The notes: a model not told the origin generated them from the letters alone. Numbered from the stretch's first letter, positions 29,113-38,498 are shown. The stretch: DNA of 64,000 nt from JADJYF01 sp965278995 (GCA_965278995.1 OZ257136.1:2232001-2296000), one strand, 5' to 3'. A program made the numbers and translations.

Positions 29113-29547
29113 CTGTTTATGCTCCTCTCCACACGGTTGAGATAGGAGCAGTCCTGCTGCGCTGTGTTCTACAAACGCGAATACCGGACTGCTTCCTGCG
29201 CTAGGCGCAGATCTGCAGAGCGTCCGGTGGTCCGGTCAGCCAGCGATCAAGCGAGGCATGGTCTGAGTAGCTGCCGCACAGGCGACGCCTGAGCGTGCGC
29301 TGCTGTGCCGGGCGGGTATCGGGTCCATGCCTTCACTGCTCGACACTGCATGAGCTGTGCCATGCCTGGGAATGTCAAGATATCAATCGCTTGCGGAATA
29401 GAAGGGCAACAGCGGCCGATGGCAGGACACGGCTACCGTGTTATTTGATGGCTTAATGTTGAGGGCCAGCTCCCACGCTGGTGGTGGGGATTAGCAAGAT
29501 CGGCTGCTCCCTCGAGCGTCGCCGAGGGCGCCAGCTCATCACAAGCA
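29113..29547. other. intergenic region upstream of the CTERM gene
   Basis: 435 bp between the stop of the GGDEF-EAL gene and the start of the CTERM gene, both on the minus strand. It holds a 6-bp stem with a 3-base loop (29427-29441, ACACGG/CCGTGT) and a weak GC hairpin (29472-29488). Neither has a good U-tract. I see no gene and no convincing riboswitch. Confidence 0.5.
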
Positions 29548-32160
29548 CTACGCCTCGCCGGTAACTACACCACGCGCCAGTACGACTTCGAAATCCTTCA
29601 CGGACATCGGCTTGCCGTAGAGATAGCCTTGCACTTCGTCGCAGCCGAGTCCTTGCAGATAGGCGCTTTGCTCGTGGGTTTCGACACCTTCTGCGATGAC
29701 GGCAATATTTAATGCATGACCGAGTGAGATGACAGCTGCCGAGATCGCGGCATCGTCCGGATCGACGGTGATGTCACGAACAAAGGAACGATCGATCTTC
29801 AAGCGATCCACACGAAATCGCTTGAGATAACTCAGCGATGAGTAGCCGGTACCGAAATCGTCGAGAGCGAGCTTCACGCCCATTTCGTGCAACTCGCGCA
29901 GCATTGCGATAACTGCTTCGGCATCGTGGATCAGCATGCCCTCGGTAATCTCGAGTTCGAGGTACTCTGGCGGCAATTCCGTTGTCGCCAAAATCTCGCG
30001 GATCTGCGCCAGCAGATTCTTCTGGCGAAATTGCAGCGCGGACAAATTGACCGAAACCCGTATTGGCCCCAATCCGGCGTCGATCCAAGCCTTGTTCTGC
30101 AGACATGCCGTGCGCAACACCCATTCGCCTATCGGCATGATCAAGCCGGTCTCTTCCGCCAGTGGAATGAAACGCATCGGCGGAACCAAGCCTTTCTCGG
30201 GATGCTGCCAGCGCAACAGTGCTTCGCAACCGACGACCTCACCCCCGGGCAGCGTTGCCTGCGGCTGATACTCCACGAATAATTCTTTGCGATCGAGCGC
30301 CGCACGCAGCGCCTGTTCCATGGACATGCGCTCGTCGAGACGCAGGTTCATTTCCTGAACGTAGAACCTGCTCTCTCCGCCGCCAGTTGCCTTGGCGTTG
30401 TGCATGGCAGCGTCGGCGCTGCGCAGCAGCAGTTCGGCCGTGTTCCCGTCACGCGGATGAACGCTGCAGCCGATACTGCAGGAGATCACCAGCTCGTGAT
30501 CATCGACGCGTATCGGCGCGGCGATCGCGCTCAATGTTCGGATCATCACGCGATGGATAGACGCTTCACTTTCGTGGCCCGACAGCACCAGCGCGAACTC
30601 GTCGCCACTGAGACGCGCGATGGTGTCGCCCTCGCGGAGCCCGGCCTTGAGTCGTGCAGCGACTGCTTTCAGTGCTGCGTCACCGACTTTATGACCAAGC
30701 GCTTCATTAATCAGCTTGAACCGATCGAGATCGACAAACAGCACGGCCAGCAGGCGGCCATAACGATCGGCCTGTGCGATAGCCTGACTCAGACGGTCGT
30801 GCAATAAATTGCGGTTCGGCAGTTCGGTCAGGGCATCGTAGTAGGCCAGGTACTCGAGCTGTTCGGCTTTCGTCAGATAGTCTAGCGCAAACGAGATATC
30901 GCCCGCGAGCGCATCCAGCAGTTGCATTTCCTGGCCGGTGAAAGCGCCGGCCTCGACCGCACAGAGCGCCAGTACTCCGACGGCTGTGCCGTCGACCAGC
31001 AGCGGCAACACCGCTGCCGATCGGCAGCCCATCGACTCCAGTTCGGCGCGGAGCGCCGCTCGCCCGTCCGTCTGCAAATCGTTTGCGACCACCGGCCTGA
31101 GCTCGCGCAGTGCCGGCGCAATCAGATCACGGGTGAGTGCGGTGCAGTCGTCACTAGAAATCTCCATACGGGCCAGTAACCCGGGATCGAAGCCGACGTG
31201 CGTCGTCGTTCGGATCTCCCGTGTTACCGGATCCAGCAGACCAATCCAGGCCGCTATGAACTCGCCTTGCTCGATCATGATGCGGCAGCTGTCGCGGAAC
31301 AGCTGCGGGCGATCCCGAATGCGCACGATGGCCGAGTTGATCCCGGAAGAAACCGCTTGAATCCGTGACAGCCGCGCAATGCGTTCGGCCTGCCGCGTTC
31401 GTTCCGTCACGTCGCGGTTCGAGCCGCGATAGCCCACGTCCGACCCCGCAGTGTCACGCAGCGCTCTCGCGTTACATTCGAGCCACCGATAGCTGCCATC
31501 GGCATGACGCCAACGCAGCGTTTGGGCCGCCCAGAATGTCGTGCTGGCATCAGCCACGGTGATTTGCGTCGCCGACAGATCCTCCGGGTGCAGAAGCTCG
31601 CGGACGTCTGTGCCCAATATGCTGGCGCGATTACGACCCAGCATCGTGACGCAGGCTCCATTGCTGAACGTCAATTGCCAATCCGAATCGACTTCCCAGA
31701 TCCATTCCGAGACGGATTCGACGACGGCTCTGAATTTCGCCTCGCTCATGCGCAACGCCGCTTCGGCGCTGCGGACCGCATGCCGTTCCTCGCGTTCGCG
31801 CAACGCGCGCCGAACAGCCGGACCGAGTCGTGCCAGGTTGCCTTTGACGAGGTAGTCCGTGGCGCCCTGCTTGAGCGATTCCACGGCGGTCTCTTCGCCG
31901 ATGGTTCCTGAAACGAAAATGAACGGCGTTTCTGGATAGCTGGCGTTAGCAATTCGCAGCGCAGACATGCCATCGAACGCCGGCAACGAAAAATCTGAAA
32001 TTATCAGATCCGGCTGGAACACCTGCAGAGCCGTTTCATACTCGCTCCTGGTCTCCACGCGCTGAGCTTCACAAAGTAAGGAGCCCTGTTTCAGCGCGCG
32101 CAGGATCAGTTCGGCGTCGGTCTCGACATCTTCAAGGATCAGAATGCGTGTTACGTCCAT
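29548..32160 (-). CDS. REC-PAS-GAF-GGDEF-EAL cyclic-di-GMP signalling protein
   Basis: An 870-residue response regulator that makes and/or degrades c-di-GMP. Receiver domain residues ~1-125 (ILEDVETDAELI, phospho-site LIISDFSLP); PAS ~150-265; GAF ~290-430; GGDEF ~440-600 with active-site loop SGDEF in place of GGDEF; EAL ~610-865. The EAL part keeps the catalytic set: EALLRW, NLSA, ELEITEG, DDFGTGYSS, the Lys in RLKIDRSF and EGVET. It is therefore probably an active phosphodiesterase, with the cyclase half altered but not clearly dead. It is 13 bp downstream of the single-domain regulator and would be a target of the same kinase. Confidence 0.92.
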   Translation of the reverse strand: MDVTRILILEDVETDAELILRALKQGSLLCEAQRVETRSEYETALQVFQPDLIISDFSLPAFDGMSALRIANASYPETPFIFVSGTIGEETAVESLKQGATDYLVKGNLARLGPAVRRALREREERHAVRSAEAALRMSEAKFRAVVESVSEWIWEVDSDWQLTFSNGACVTMLGRNRASILGTDVRELLHPEDLSATQITVADASTTFWAAQTLRWRHADGSYRWLECNARALRDTAGSDVGYRGSNRDVTERTRQAERIARLSRIQAVSSGINSAIVRIRDRPQLFRDSCRIMIEQGEFIAAWIGLLDPVTREIRTTTHVGFDPGLLARMEISSDDCTALTRDLIAPALRELRPVVANDLQTDGRAALRAELESMGCRSAAVLPLLVDGTAVGVLALCAVEAGAFTGQEMQLLDALAGDISFALDYLTKAEQLEYLAYYDALTELPNRNLLHDRLSQAIAQADRYGRLLAVLFVDLDRFKLINEALGHKVGDAALKAVAARLKAGLREGDTIARLSGDEFALVLSGHESEASIHRVMIRTLSAIAAPIRVDDHELVISCSIGCSVHPRDGNTAELLLRSADAAMHNAKATGGGESRFYVQEMNLRLDERMSMEQALRAALDRKELFVEYQPQATLPGGEVVGCEALLRWQHPEKGLVPPMRFIPLAEETGLIMPIGEWVLRTACLQNKAWIDAGLGPIRVSVNLSALQFRQKNLLAQIREILATTELPPEYLELEITEGMLIHDAEAVIAMLRELHEMGVKLALDDFGTGYSSLSYLKRFRVDRLKIDRSFVRDITVDPDDAAISAAVISLGHALNIAVIAEGVETHEQSAYLQGLGCDEVQGYLYGKPMSVKDFEVVLARGVVTGEA

Positions 32161-32173
32161 TGCTCAAATACCG

Positions 32174-32614
32174 CTATCGCACCGTCCGATTCAAAATCGA
32201 CCAGTACATGCCCGCCTCGGACACGACGCGGACGAATTCGGCGAAATCCACCGGCTTGACGAGATAGCTGTTCACGCCGAGTCGATAGCTCTCGACGATA
32301 TCTCGATCTTCGGCCGACGAGGTCAGCATCACTATCGGTATATTTTTGCACGTCGGGTCGGCTTTCAGTTCTTTCAAAACGTCGATGCCATCCACTTTAG
32401 GTAGCTTGAGATCGAGCAGAATCAACTTCGGCTGGCCATTGCTGCGCCCTGCGAAATCGCCTCGACAAAACACGAAGTCGAGGGCGGCTGCGCCGTCTTC
32501 GACCCACACCAGCGCATTCGCCAGGTTGTTCCTGCCCAGAGCGCGACGCGTCAATTCGGCGTCTGTCGGGTTGTCCTCGACGAGTAGAATTTCGACAGCG
32601 CTCAGATTATTCAT
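32174..32614 (-). CDS. single-domain response regulator (Rcp1-like)
   Basis: A 146-residue CheY-like receiver with no output domain, acting as a phosphoryl shuttle. Acidic pocket LLVEDNPTDAE, phospho-acceptor Asp68 in LILLDLKLPK, and the switch Lys in SYLVKPVDF are present. The insert after the third helix is typical of Rcp1-type regulators encoded beside phytochrome-class kinases. ATG 32614 is chosen because GGAGG sits six bases upstream; it overlaps the kinase stop (ATGAATAA). It lies between the kinase and the GGDEF-EAL gene. Confidence 0.9.
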   Translation of the reverse strand: MNNLSAVEILLVEDNPTDAELTRRALGRNNLANALVWVEDGAAALDFVFCRGDFAGRSNGQPKLILLDLKLPKVDGIDVLKELKADPTCKNIPIVMLTSSAEDRDIVESYRLGVNSYLVKPVDFAEFVRVVSEAGMYWSILNRTVR

Positions 32615-34082
32615 TGGCATCCTCCGGACGTGGCAGGTTGAAATAGAATGTCGCGCCGGCGTCAGGCGCTCCCTCGGCCCACACACGGCCGCCGTGCCGC
32701 GAGACCACGCGCTGAACGATCGCAAGCCCAACTCCTGTCCCCGGAAACTCGGCGTGTCCGTGAAGACGCTGGAACACGCCGAACAGTTTGTCGTAGTACG
32801 CCATGTCGAAACCGACACCGTTATCCCGGATGCAATAGGTCGTCATCCCCTGTTCCCGTCGACCGCTGACTTCGACGATTGCCTCTTCCCGTCTGCTGCT
32901 GAACTTTACCGCATTGGCAAGCAAGTTTGCCCAGACCTGCCGAAGCAGTGCCGGATCGCCGTAGGCTTTCGGCAGATCGAGAAGGACCAGCCGCGGCGGC
33001 TCCGCGACTCGCGTACTGACCAGTTCCTCGAACAGCGCGACAACCACCGGCTTCATGTCGCATTCGATTGCGGTTATCGAGGCACGACCAAGTCGCGAAA
33101 ATTCCAGCAGGTCGTTGATCAGCGCGCTCATCCTGAACGTACTTTCCCGAACCACATCGAGCAGGCGAACCCCTTCAGCATCCAACTGCTGAGCGTAATC
33201 TTCCTGCAGTATCTGTGAATAGCCGGCAATCGCCCGCAGCGGCGTACGCAGATCGTGTGATACCGAATACGTGAAACCTTCGAGATCTTTGTTGGCAGCT
33301 TCGAGCTCGACCCGACGCTGCTGCAGATCCCGGTTCAATACAGCGATATCGGCCGCATAGCGCTGAGCTTGACGCTGCGCCAGCGCGCGCCGTTGCATTT
33401 CGTTTCTAAGAAGAACAATGGCGCAAATAAGGATGGCGAATGCCGCGATGTTGCCGCCGACGATACTGCGCAGCGTGGCGCGCTCACTGTCCTGGAATTG
33501 CTGCACCCGTTGTTCGAGCAGCGCTCTCTCGTTCCCCTTGAAGTCATGCACTACACGGCGTACCTCCTCCGTCACGCCGTGAAGTTCCCGCAGCAGCGGC
33601 GGGACATTGGCGACGCCGGAGGCCAGCCCGGCCTCGACGATCGCGTCGAGAACACGGAACTCTTCAGCGAGCAGGGGGGTAAGTTCCTGGATGCGGGTCT
33701 GCTGGCGTTCGTTGTCTCGCGTCAACTGCCGCAGTTCTTCCAGAGCCGACAGTACCTCGCGATGGCTTGCCTGATATCTGGCAAGGTGCGCGCTTTCGCC
33801 ACTGATGACGAAGCTCTGCGCTTCCGCGCGTGCATCGCGCAGTGTCGCGATAGCCTCTTCACATCGCCCTAACACCTCGTGGGTATGTGCCACCCACATC
33901 TGGTGGCTCATGGTGTCTTCGATATTGCGGTAAATCGTCACCGCCAGCATGAACAGGATGGCAAGTGCGGCGGCGAAGCCGGCGAACGTGACCGACGGCA
34001 GTCGTGGCGGCGCACGCTCCACCGCAGGCGGCAGCACTGTCGGAGCGGCCGAAAGCGGCACGGGAGAGTTTCTGACTGTCAT
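32607..34082 (-). CDS. CHASE3-domain sensor histidine kinase
   Basis: Membrane histidine kinase of 491 residues. Two membrane helices (~31-51 and ~206-226) flank a mainly helical periplasmic domain of about 150 residues that fits CHASE3. A coiled coil follows, then HisKA with His276 in FTYSVSHDLRTPLRAI (the phytochrome-class H-box), an N-box (NLLANAVKF), DNGVGFD and GTGVGLAIV. ATG 34082 is preferred; the frame opens at GTG 34148 but the extra residues look like leader. It is first in the operon with the response regulator and GGDEF-EAL genes. The signal sensed is unknown. Confidence 0.9.
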   Translation of the reverse strand: MTVRNSPVPLSAAPTVLPPAVERAPPRLPSVTFAGFAAALAILFMLAVTIYRNIEDTMSHQMWVAHTHEVLGRCEEAIATLRDARAEAQSFVISGESAHLARYQASHREVLSALEELRQLTRDNERQQTRIQELTPLLAEEFRVLDAIVEAGLASGVANVPPLLRELHGVTEEVRRVVHDFKGNERALLEQRVQQFQDSERATLRSIVGGNIAAFAILICAIVLLRNEMQRRALAQRQAQRYAADIAVLNRDLQQRRVELEAANKDLEGFTYSVSHDLRTPLRAIAGYSQILQEDYAQQLDAEGVRLLDVVRESTFRMSALINDLLEFSRLGRASITAIECDMKPVVVALFEELVSTRVAEPPRLVLLDLPKAYGDPALLRQVWANLLANAVKFSSRREEAIVEVSGRREQGMTTYCIRDNGVGFDMAYYDKLFGVFQRLHGHAEFPGTGVGLAIVQRVVSRHGGRVWAEGAPDAGATFYFNLPRPEDANE

Positions 34083-34548
34083 GGTCCTGTCGGCCGCACA
34101 GACGCTGTCGGTAACCAAACGTGTATCGGCCACCCCGCCAATTCCCACATATCGATTGAAACGATATTAAGAACAATACTTCCGTTGAGGCAACTATCGG
34201 CACGGGCGAATTCCCTCAAGCGCCAGTGATATGCCCTGATTGGGGTAGCCGCGCTCATAGCCAGCGCTCCCGAACGACCGTTACCCGGATGTGAGGACGG
34301 GGTTGGCTGCGGGCCCTCGCTGGCGACTGCTCTTTAAATATGTCCACCATATATAACGGGATTCGATACAATTTGCTGGAAGTATCCTGCGCCGAGCTCG
34401 ATTGAATTTCGATCGTCTATAAAATCAGTTTATTAGAGTTCTTTGTTAGGACTGGCACTCTACCTGCTAGCGTGACCTGACAGCAACCGTGATCCTGACA
34501 TCCAGGCAGCGGATCGTGCACAGATTGTTATTCAGGAGCCGCCACATC
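34083..34548. other. divergent intergenic region with AT-rich centre
   Basis: 466 bp between the kinase and the TOBE-protein operon. The centre (34330-34450) is clearly AT-rich against the GC-rich surroundings and contains the ModE-box-like repeat listed separately. TATAAA-like sequence occurs near 34418. No RNA gene is apparent. Confidence 0.55.
34332..34358. promoter_or_regulatory. ModE-box-like inverted repeat
   Basis: CTTTAAATAT, a 7-base spacer, then ATATATAACG. The arms match each other in 8 of 10 positions as an inverted repeat, and the right arm fits the ModE half-site TATATAACG. It lies about 190 bp upstream of a gene for a molybdate-binding TOBE protein, the type of gene ModE often controls. 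No modE gene is in the window. Confidence 0.6.
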
Positions 34549-34764
34549 ATGCCCATAGCCGCCATCAACGCCCGCAACCAGTTCAAGGGCAACATCGTAG
34601 AAATCATACGCGGCCCTGTTCTCTCCGAGGTCGATATCGACACTGCCGCCGGTATCGTTACGTCAGTCATTACGACGCGCTCGATCGACGCACTCGATCT
34701 GCGCGTCGGCGCCGAAGTGCTTGCCATCTTCAAGTCGACTGAAGTCATGGTTGCCAAGCTCTGA
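34549..34764 (+). CDS. molybdate-binding TOBE (Mop/molbindin) protein
   Basis: A 71-residue single TOBE domain of the molbindin type, which forms cytoplasmic oligomers that bind and store molybdate. It begins INARNQFKGNIVEI and contains DIDTAAGIVTSVITTRSID and GAEVLAIFKSTEVM, the typical Mop pattern. Start ATG 34549 places AGGAG twelve bases upstream and matches family length; an upstream in-frame start at 34489 adds non-conserved residues. It is first in a tight three-gene operon and preceded by a ModE-like box. Confidence 0.88.
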   Translation: MPIAAINARNQFKGNIVEIIRGPVLSEVDIDTAAGIVTSVITTRSIDALDLRVGAEVLAIFKSTEVMVAKL

Positions 34765-34773
34765 GTCCTCGCA

Positions 34774-35391
34774 ATGTGCCTGATCATCCACCAACGTGCC
34801 GGCGGTCGATTACCCGACGAACTGCTGCATTCCGCTGCGGCCTACAATCCACATGGTTTCGGCATCGTCAGTTTCGATGAGCGGGGTCGCTTGCGTGTAC
34901 GGCGTCGCCAGCATACCGACAGCGACGAACTCGAGCGGTTGTATCGCGAAGCCGGCAACGGCGAATGTGTTCTGCATCTCCGCTATCGCACCCATGGTGC
35001 TATTGACCTGGACAACACGCACCCTTTACGCATCACATCGCGAATCTACCTTCTGCACAATGGCACGTTGCGCCTCGATCGGCACGACCCGGAGCGCTCC
35101 GATACCTGGTACCTCATCGAGGATTATCTGCGACCCATACTCAAGCGTCGCCCTGGTCTGTTATATGAACGCAGCTTCAGCGAGCTGTTGTTGGCCTGGG
35201 CCGGGCCGTCGAACCGCTTCGTGTTCGCCGATGCCGACACGCGCCGAATGACCATCGTCAATCGCGAAGCCGGTTTCGATATCGATGGAGCGTGGTTGAG
35301 TAATGTGCGCTGGTTCGATGCCTCACGCTTCGCGTGGCGCCCGGCAGACGCCGGCGTAGCCTCGTCACGGGCCCTGGAGTTCGCCTCGTGA
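34774..35391 (+). CDS. class II glutamine-amidotransferase-like (Ntn) protein
   Basis: A 205-residue protein beginning MCLIIHQRAG, so after Met removal Cys2 would be the N-terminal nucleophile of a class II glutaminase fold. HLRYRTHGAIDLDNTHP matches the glutamine-pocket region (R-x-x-T-H-G) of that family, and YLLHNGTL matches its HNG motif. There is no attached synthetase domain. It lies 9 bp after the TOBE gene, and its stop overlaps the next start. It may hydrolyse an amide or glutamine-like substrate; the partner is unknown. Confidence 0.75.
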   Translation: MCLIIHQRAGGRLPDELLHSAAAYNPHGFGIVSFDERGRLRVRRRQHTDSDELERLYREAGNGECVLHLRYRTHGAIDLDNTHPLRITSRIYLLHNGTLRLDRHDPERSDTWYLIEDYLRPILKRRPGLLYERSFSELLLAWAGPSNRFVFADADTRRMTIVNREAGFDIDGAWLSNVRWFDASRFAWRPADAGVASSRALEFAS

Positions 35392-36206
35392 TTTCGAGTG
35401 CGATGCCGCTGCAAGCGCAGCCACCGGCAATGTACCGTCGGACAGCCAACGATTCACCCGTCCTTGAATTGGTTGATTACCTCAACCAGCAGGGCATTCC
35501 GCATGGCGGCGTCGCGTTGCGCGACGCATTCAAACTGACTGGCGGGAACGTGCATGCCACGCTCGGGATATTCAATCTGGCGAGTCGTTACGCACCTATA
35601 CACGATCCGGCAATGACTAACGGTCGCGGCGGCGTTCGCGCCGAACTTGTCACGACACTCGACAACGGACGGTCGATACAGCGCGCTACCTTGCTCGATC
35701 TGCATCGCAACGCTCCCGGCATCGTTGCCGTCGATCGGCTATGCCGCACCCTGCACATGTTGAATTTTCTCGCCAGTCACGCCGATGCTGAGCGGCTCTG
35801 GATCGATGTCAGCCTTCAGCACGTGCTGGCAGTAGAAGACAATCACGGCCACTTTCTCGAACAGCTGCTGTATCGCTGCGGGATCGATCAGGAACAGGTC
35901 GTTCTAATCATTCCGGCCTTGCCTGTTGCCGACCCTGATTTCGGGCGACTTCGTGCCGCTCTCGCGTCTTACCGCAATCGCGGACACCCCGTGGCATTGG
36001 ATTTGCGCAGCCAGCATTCGGATTGGCGCCTGGCTGCCATCGATTTGCTTCGCCCTGACTGGCTGTATCTCTCACCAAGAACGTTTGCGGAGGGCAATCT
36101 GCCGGGCAGTCCGCGTGTGATCCTTGATCAGGATCGCGGGACGGAATCGATGCGCCTGCAGCTGGGGCTAGCCGCCATTTGCGCAATCCGCGACGTACAC
36201 CCCTGA
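35388..36206 (+). CDS. degenerate EAL-domain-like protein
   Basis: A 272-residue protein that keeps the layout of an EAL domain but not its catalytic residues. RYAPIHD stands where YQPIVD is expected and GVRAELVTT where GxEALLRW is expected. IDVSLQHVLA replaces VNLSA, LIIPAL replaces EITE, and VALDLRSQ replaces DDFGTG. It should therefore not hydrolyse c-di-GMP and may bind a ligand or protein instead. The GTG start overlaps the preceding stop (GTGA). Family assignment rests on this pattern match and should be treated as probable, not certain. Confidence 0.65.
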   Translation: MISSAMPLQAQPPAMYRRTANDSPVLELVDYLNQQGIPHGGVALRDAFKLTGGNVHATLGIFNLASRYAPIHDPAMTNGRGGVRAELVTTLDNGRSIQRATLLDLHRNAPGIVAVDRLCRTLHMLNFLASHADAERLWIDVSLQHVLAVEDNHGHFLEQLLYRCGIDQEQVVLIIPALPVADPDFGRLRAALASYRNRGHPVALDLRSQHSDWRLAAIDLLRPDWLYLSPRTFAEGNLPGSPRVILDQDRGTESMRLQLGLAAICAIRDVHP

Positions 36207-36216
36207 CGCAACTTCG

Positions 36217-36245
36217 GGGGAACTCTGCCTAATGCAGAGTTCCCC
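36217..36245. terminator. bidirectional terminator hairpin
   Basis: A perfect 12-bp stem (36217-36228 with 36234-36245) with a 5-base loop lies between the convergent EAL-like and helicase genes, ending at the helicase stop codon. There is no long U-tract, so strength is uncertain. Confidence 0.75.
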
Positions 36246-38390
36246 TCAGCGCGGGCGCTTGGGCGCACCTTTATTCTTGCGGTCGCGGTGACGGTCTTTC
36301 TTCGCCGCGGGTCGCGCCGCTGTGCGATCGTCGCCCCGACGTGGCGGTGTCGTCGGCGGACCGTCGCCATCCGCGCGACTGATGCGCAACTGCTGGCCGG
36401 ATACCCAGACTTTCTTCAGCACGTGGAAAATATCTTTGGGCATACCTTGCGGCAGATCGACGGTGCTGAATTCGTCATAGATCTGAATGCGGCCAATGTC
36501 GCGCGCATCAATACCGACTTCGTTTGCAATCGCACCGACGATGTTGCCCGGTTGTACGCGATGCTGGTGGCCGACCTCGATGCGAAATGTTTCCATGCCG
36601 GGCGACGGCGGTCGCGCACGCTCGGCAGGGCGACTGTCGGCGCGCTCGCGCGGCGGACGATAGCCGTCAGGTGCAGTAGTGCGCTCACGCGCTGGCGGTT
36701 CGAAACCGGGCTCGCCCGGCGGCGCATCGAAGTCACGCTGTCGCTCGCGCGGCGGTTCATACGCTCGCGGTGGTCGATGGTCCGCTCGTTCGAATACCGG
36801 CGGGCGATAGCGCTGCGGCGGGCGCTCGCCAGGCGCAGGACTGGGTTGCCGGCGAAACGACTGCTCACCTCCTGGTGCGAACGCGGCGTCTGTCGGTCGC
36901 GGGCGGAAATCGCTGCGCGGCTGCTGCGGTTGCTGTTCATAGGGAGCGCGTGCCGGCCGTTCTACGTCACGCGGTCTGGCATCTCGATAGCTGTCGCTCC
37001 GTGGGCGCTCGTCGCGAGCTTCGCTGCCCCAAGCTTCGCGGCGCTGGCCGCGTCCAGGTCGCGCTTCAGGTTTGAGCAGCATCGGCTCGTCACCCTGCAC
37101 AAGACGCGCTAGTGCTGCGGCGATATCCTGTGTCTCGGTATCGTGCTCGCGCTGATAACGTTCGATCAAATCGCGGTAGAAACCGAGTTCCTGATTGGCA
37201 AGTGTGTCCGTGATCTGCTGCATGAAACGTGCGACACGCTTATCGTTGACGACTTCCGTGCTCGGCAAATCCATCCGCTCGATGGCCTGATTGGTGGCCC
37301 GCTCGATGACGCGCAACATACGCTGTTCGCGCGGCGCGACAAACAGAATGGCGTCTCCATGTCGGCCTGCGCGTCCGGTTCGGCCGATTCGATGGACGTA
37401 AACTTCGGCATCGTTCGGAATATCGAAGTTGACGACATGGCTGACACGCTCGACATCGAGTCCGCGCGCGGCGACATCGGTAGCGACCAGAATATCCAGT
37501 CGACCGGCTTTCAGATCCTCGATAGTCTTTTCGCGCTGCTTCTGCGCCATGTCACCGTTGATGGCGGCGCATGGGTAACCGCGCGCCTCGAGCCTTTCAG
37601 CGAGTTCGACTGTCGCAATCTTGGTCCGGACGAAAATCAGCACGCCTTCGAAGTCCTCGGTCTCCAGGATCCGCGTCAGCGCATCGAGCTTCTGCAGACC
37701 GCTGACCACCCAATACCGCTGGCGGATGGTTGCCGCTGTGGTGGTACGCAGACGGATGCTGATTTCCTGCGGATTGCGCAGATAGCGTTCCGCAATTGTG
37801 CGTATCGGCGGCGGCATCGTTGCCGAAAACAGCGCGGTCTGCCTTTCGGGCGGCGTCTGCTCGAGGATCCACTCGACATCGTCGATGAAGCCCATGCGCA
37901 ACATTTCGTCAGCCTCGTCGAGTACCAGACAGCGCAACGCGCTCAGGTTGAGCGTTGCGCGGCGCATGTGGTCCATGACGCGCCCTGGCGTGCCGACGAC
38001 GACATGCACGCCACGGCGCAGACCGCGAAGCTGTACCTGATAGTCCTGCCCGCCGTATATCGGCAGCACATGAAAACCAGGCATGTGCGAGGCGTAGCGT
38101 TGAAATGCCTCGGCCACCTGGATGGCCAATTCGCGTGTCGGTGCCAGGACAAGCACCTGAGGCGTGCTCACCGAGAGGTCGATGCGCGAGAGCAATGGCA
38201 GTGCGAACGCGGCGGTCTTGCCGGTTCCGGTCTGCGCCTGACCGATCAAATCGGCACCCGCCATCATCGGCGGAATTGTCGCCGACTGAATAGCCGTTGG
38301 CGTTTCGTAACCGACGGCATTGAGGGCGGCTAAAACCTGCGGCGTGAGGCCGAACTGGCTGAACGCCGGCGGCAATACTTCTGCGGACAC
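36246..38390 (-). CDS. deaD: DEAD-box ATP-dependent RNA helicase (DeaD/CsdA-like)
   Basis: RNA helicase of 714 residues for ribosome assembly and RNA remodelling, often cold-induced. Helicase motifs occur in order: AQTGTGKT, PTRELA, TPGRVMD, DEADEM, SAT, then ARGLDV and HRIGRTGRAGR. A DbpA-type RNA-binding domain lies near the C-terminus (FRIEVGHQHRVQPGNIVGAI). Between them is an Arg/Pro-rich disordered stretch of about 150 residues (~450-610). The basic tail ends KNKGAPKRPR. It is monocistronic and is followed directly by the shared terminator. Confidence 0.93.
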   Translation of the reverse strand: MSAEVLPPAFSQFGLTPQVLAALNAVGYETPTAIQSATIPPMMAGADLIGQAQTGTGKTAAFALPLLSRIDLSVSTPQVLVLAPTRELAIQVAEAFQRYASHMPGFHVLPIYGGQDYQVQLRGLRRGVHVVVGTPGRVMDHMRRATLNLSALRCLVLDEADEMLRMGFIDDVEWILEQTPPERQTALFSATMPPPIRTIAERYLRNPQEISIRLRTTTAATIRQRYWVVSGLQKLDALTRILETEDFEGVLIFVRTKIATVELAERLEARGYPCAAINGDMAQKQREKTIEDLKAGRLDILVATDVAARGLDVERVSHVVNFDIPNDAEVYVHRIGRTGRAGRHGDAILFVAPREQRMLRVIERATNQAIERMDLPSTEVVNDKRVARFMQQITDTLANQELGFYRDLIERYQREHDTETQDIAAALARLVQGDEPMLLKPEARPGRGQRREAWGSEARDERPRSDSYRDARPRDVERPARAPYEQQPQQPRSDFRPRPTDAAFAPGGEQSFRRQPSPAPGERPPQRYRPPVFERADHRPPRAYEPPRERQRDFDAPPGEPGFEPPARERTTAPDGYRPPRERADSRPAERARPPSPGMETFRIEVGHQHRVQPGNIVGAIANEVGIDARDIGRIQIYDEFSTVDLPQGMPKDIFHVLKKVWVSGQQLRISRADGDGPPTTPPRRGDDRTAARPAAKKDRHRDRKNKGAPKRPR

Positions 38391-38498
38391 TGGAATACCT
38401 GACGTGAATGGCGCAAGGCGCGGAGGCGGACGGGAATGAGCCGGAGATTATAGGCTCTTCGGCGAAATCCGCCACCGGCGCGGGCGCATAGCCGCTTT

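Noticed and set aside
29390..29480. Possible c-di-GMP riboswitch between the GGDEF-EAL and CTERM genes
   Set aside because: Only short hairpins are present; the conserved tetraloop-receptor and GEMM core bases could not be found on either strand.
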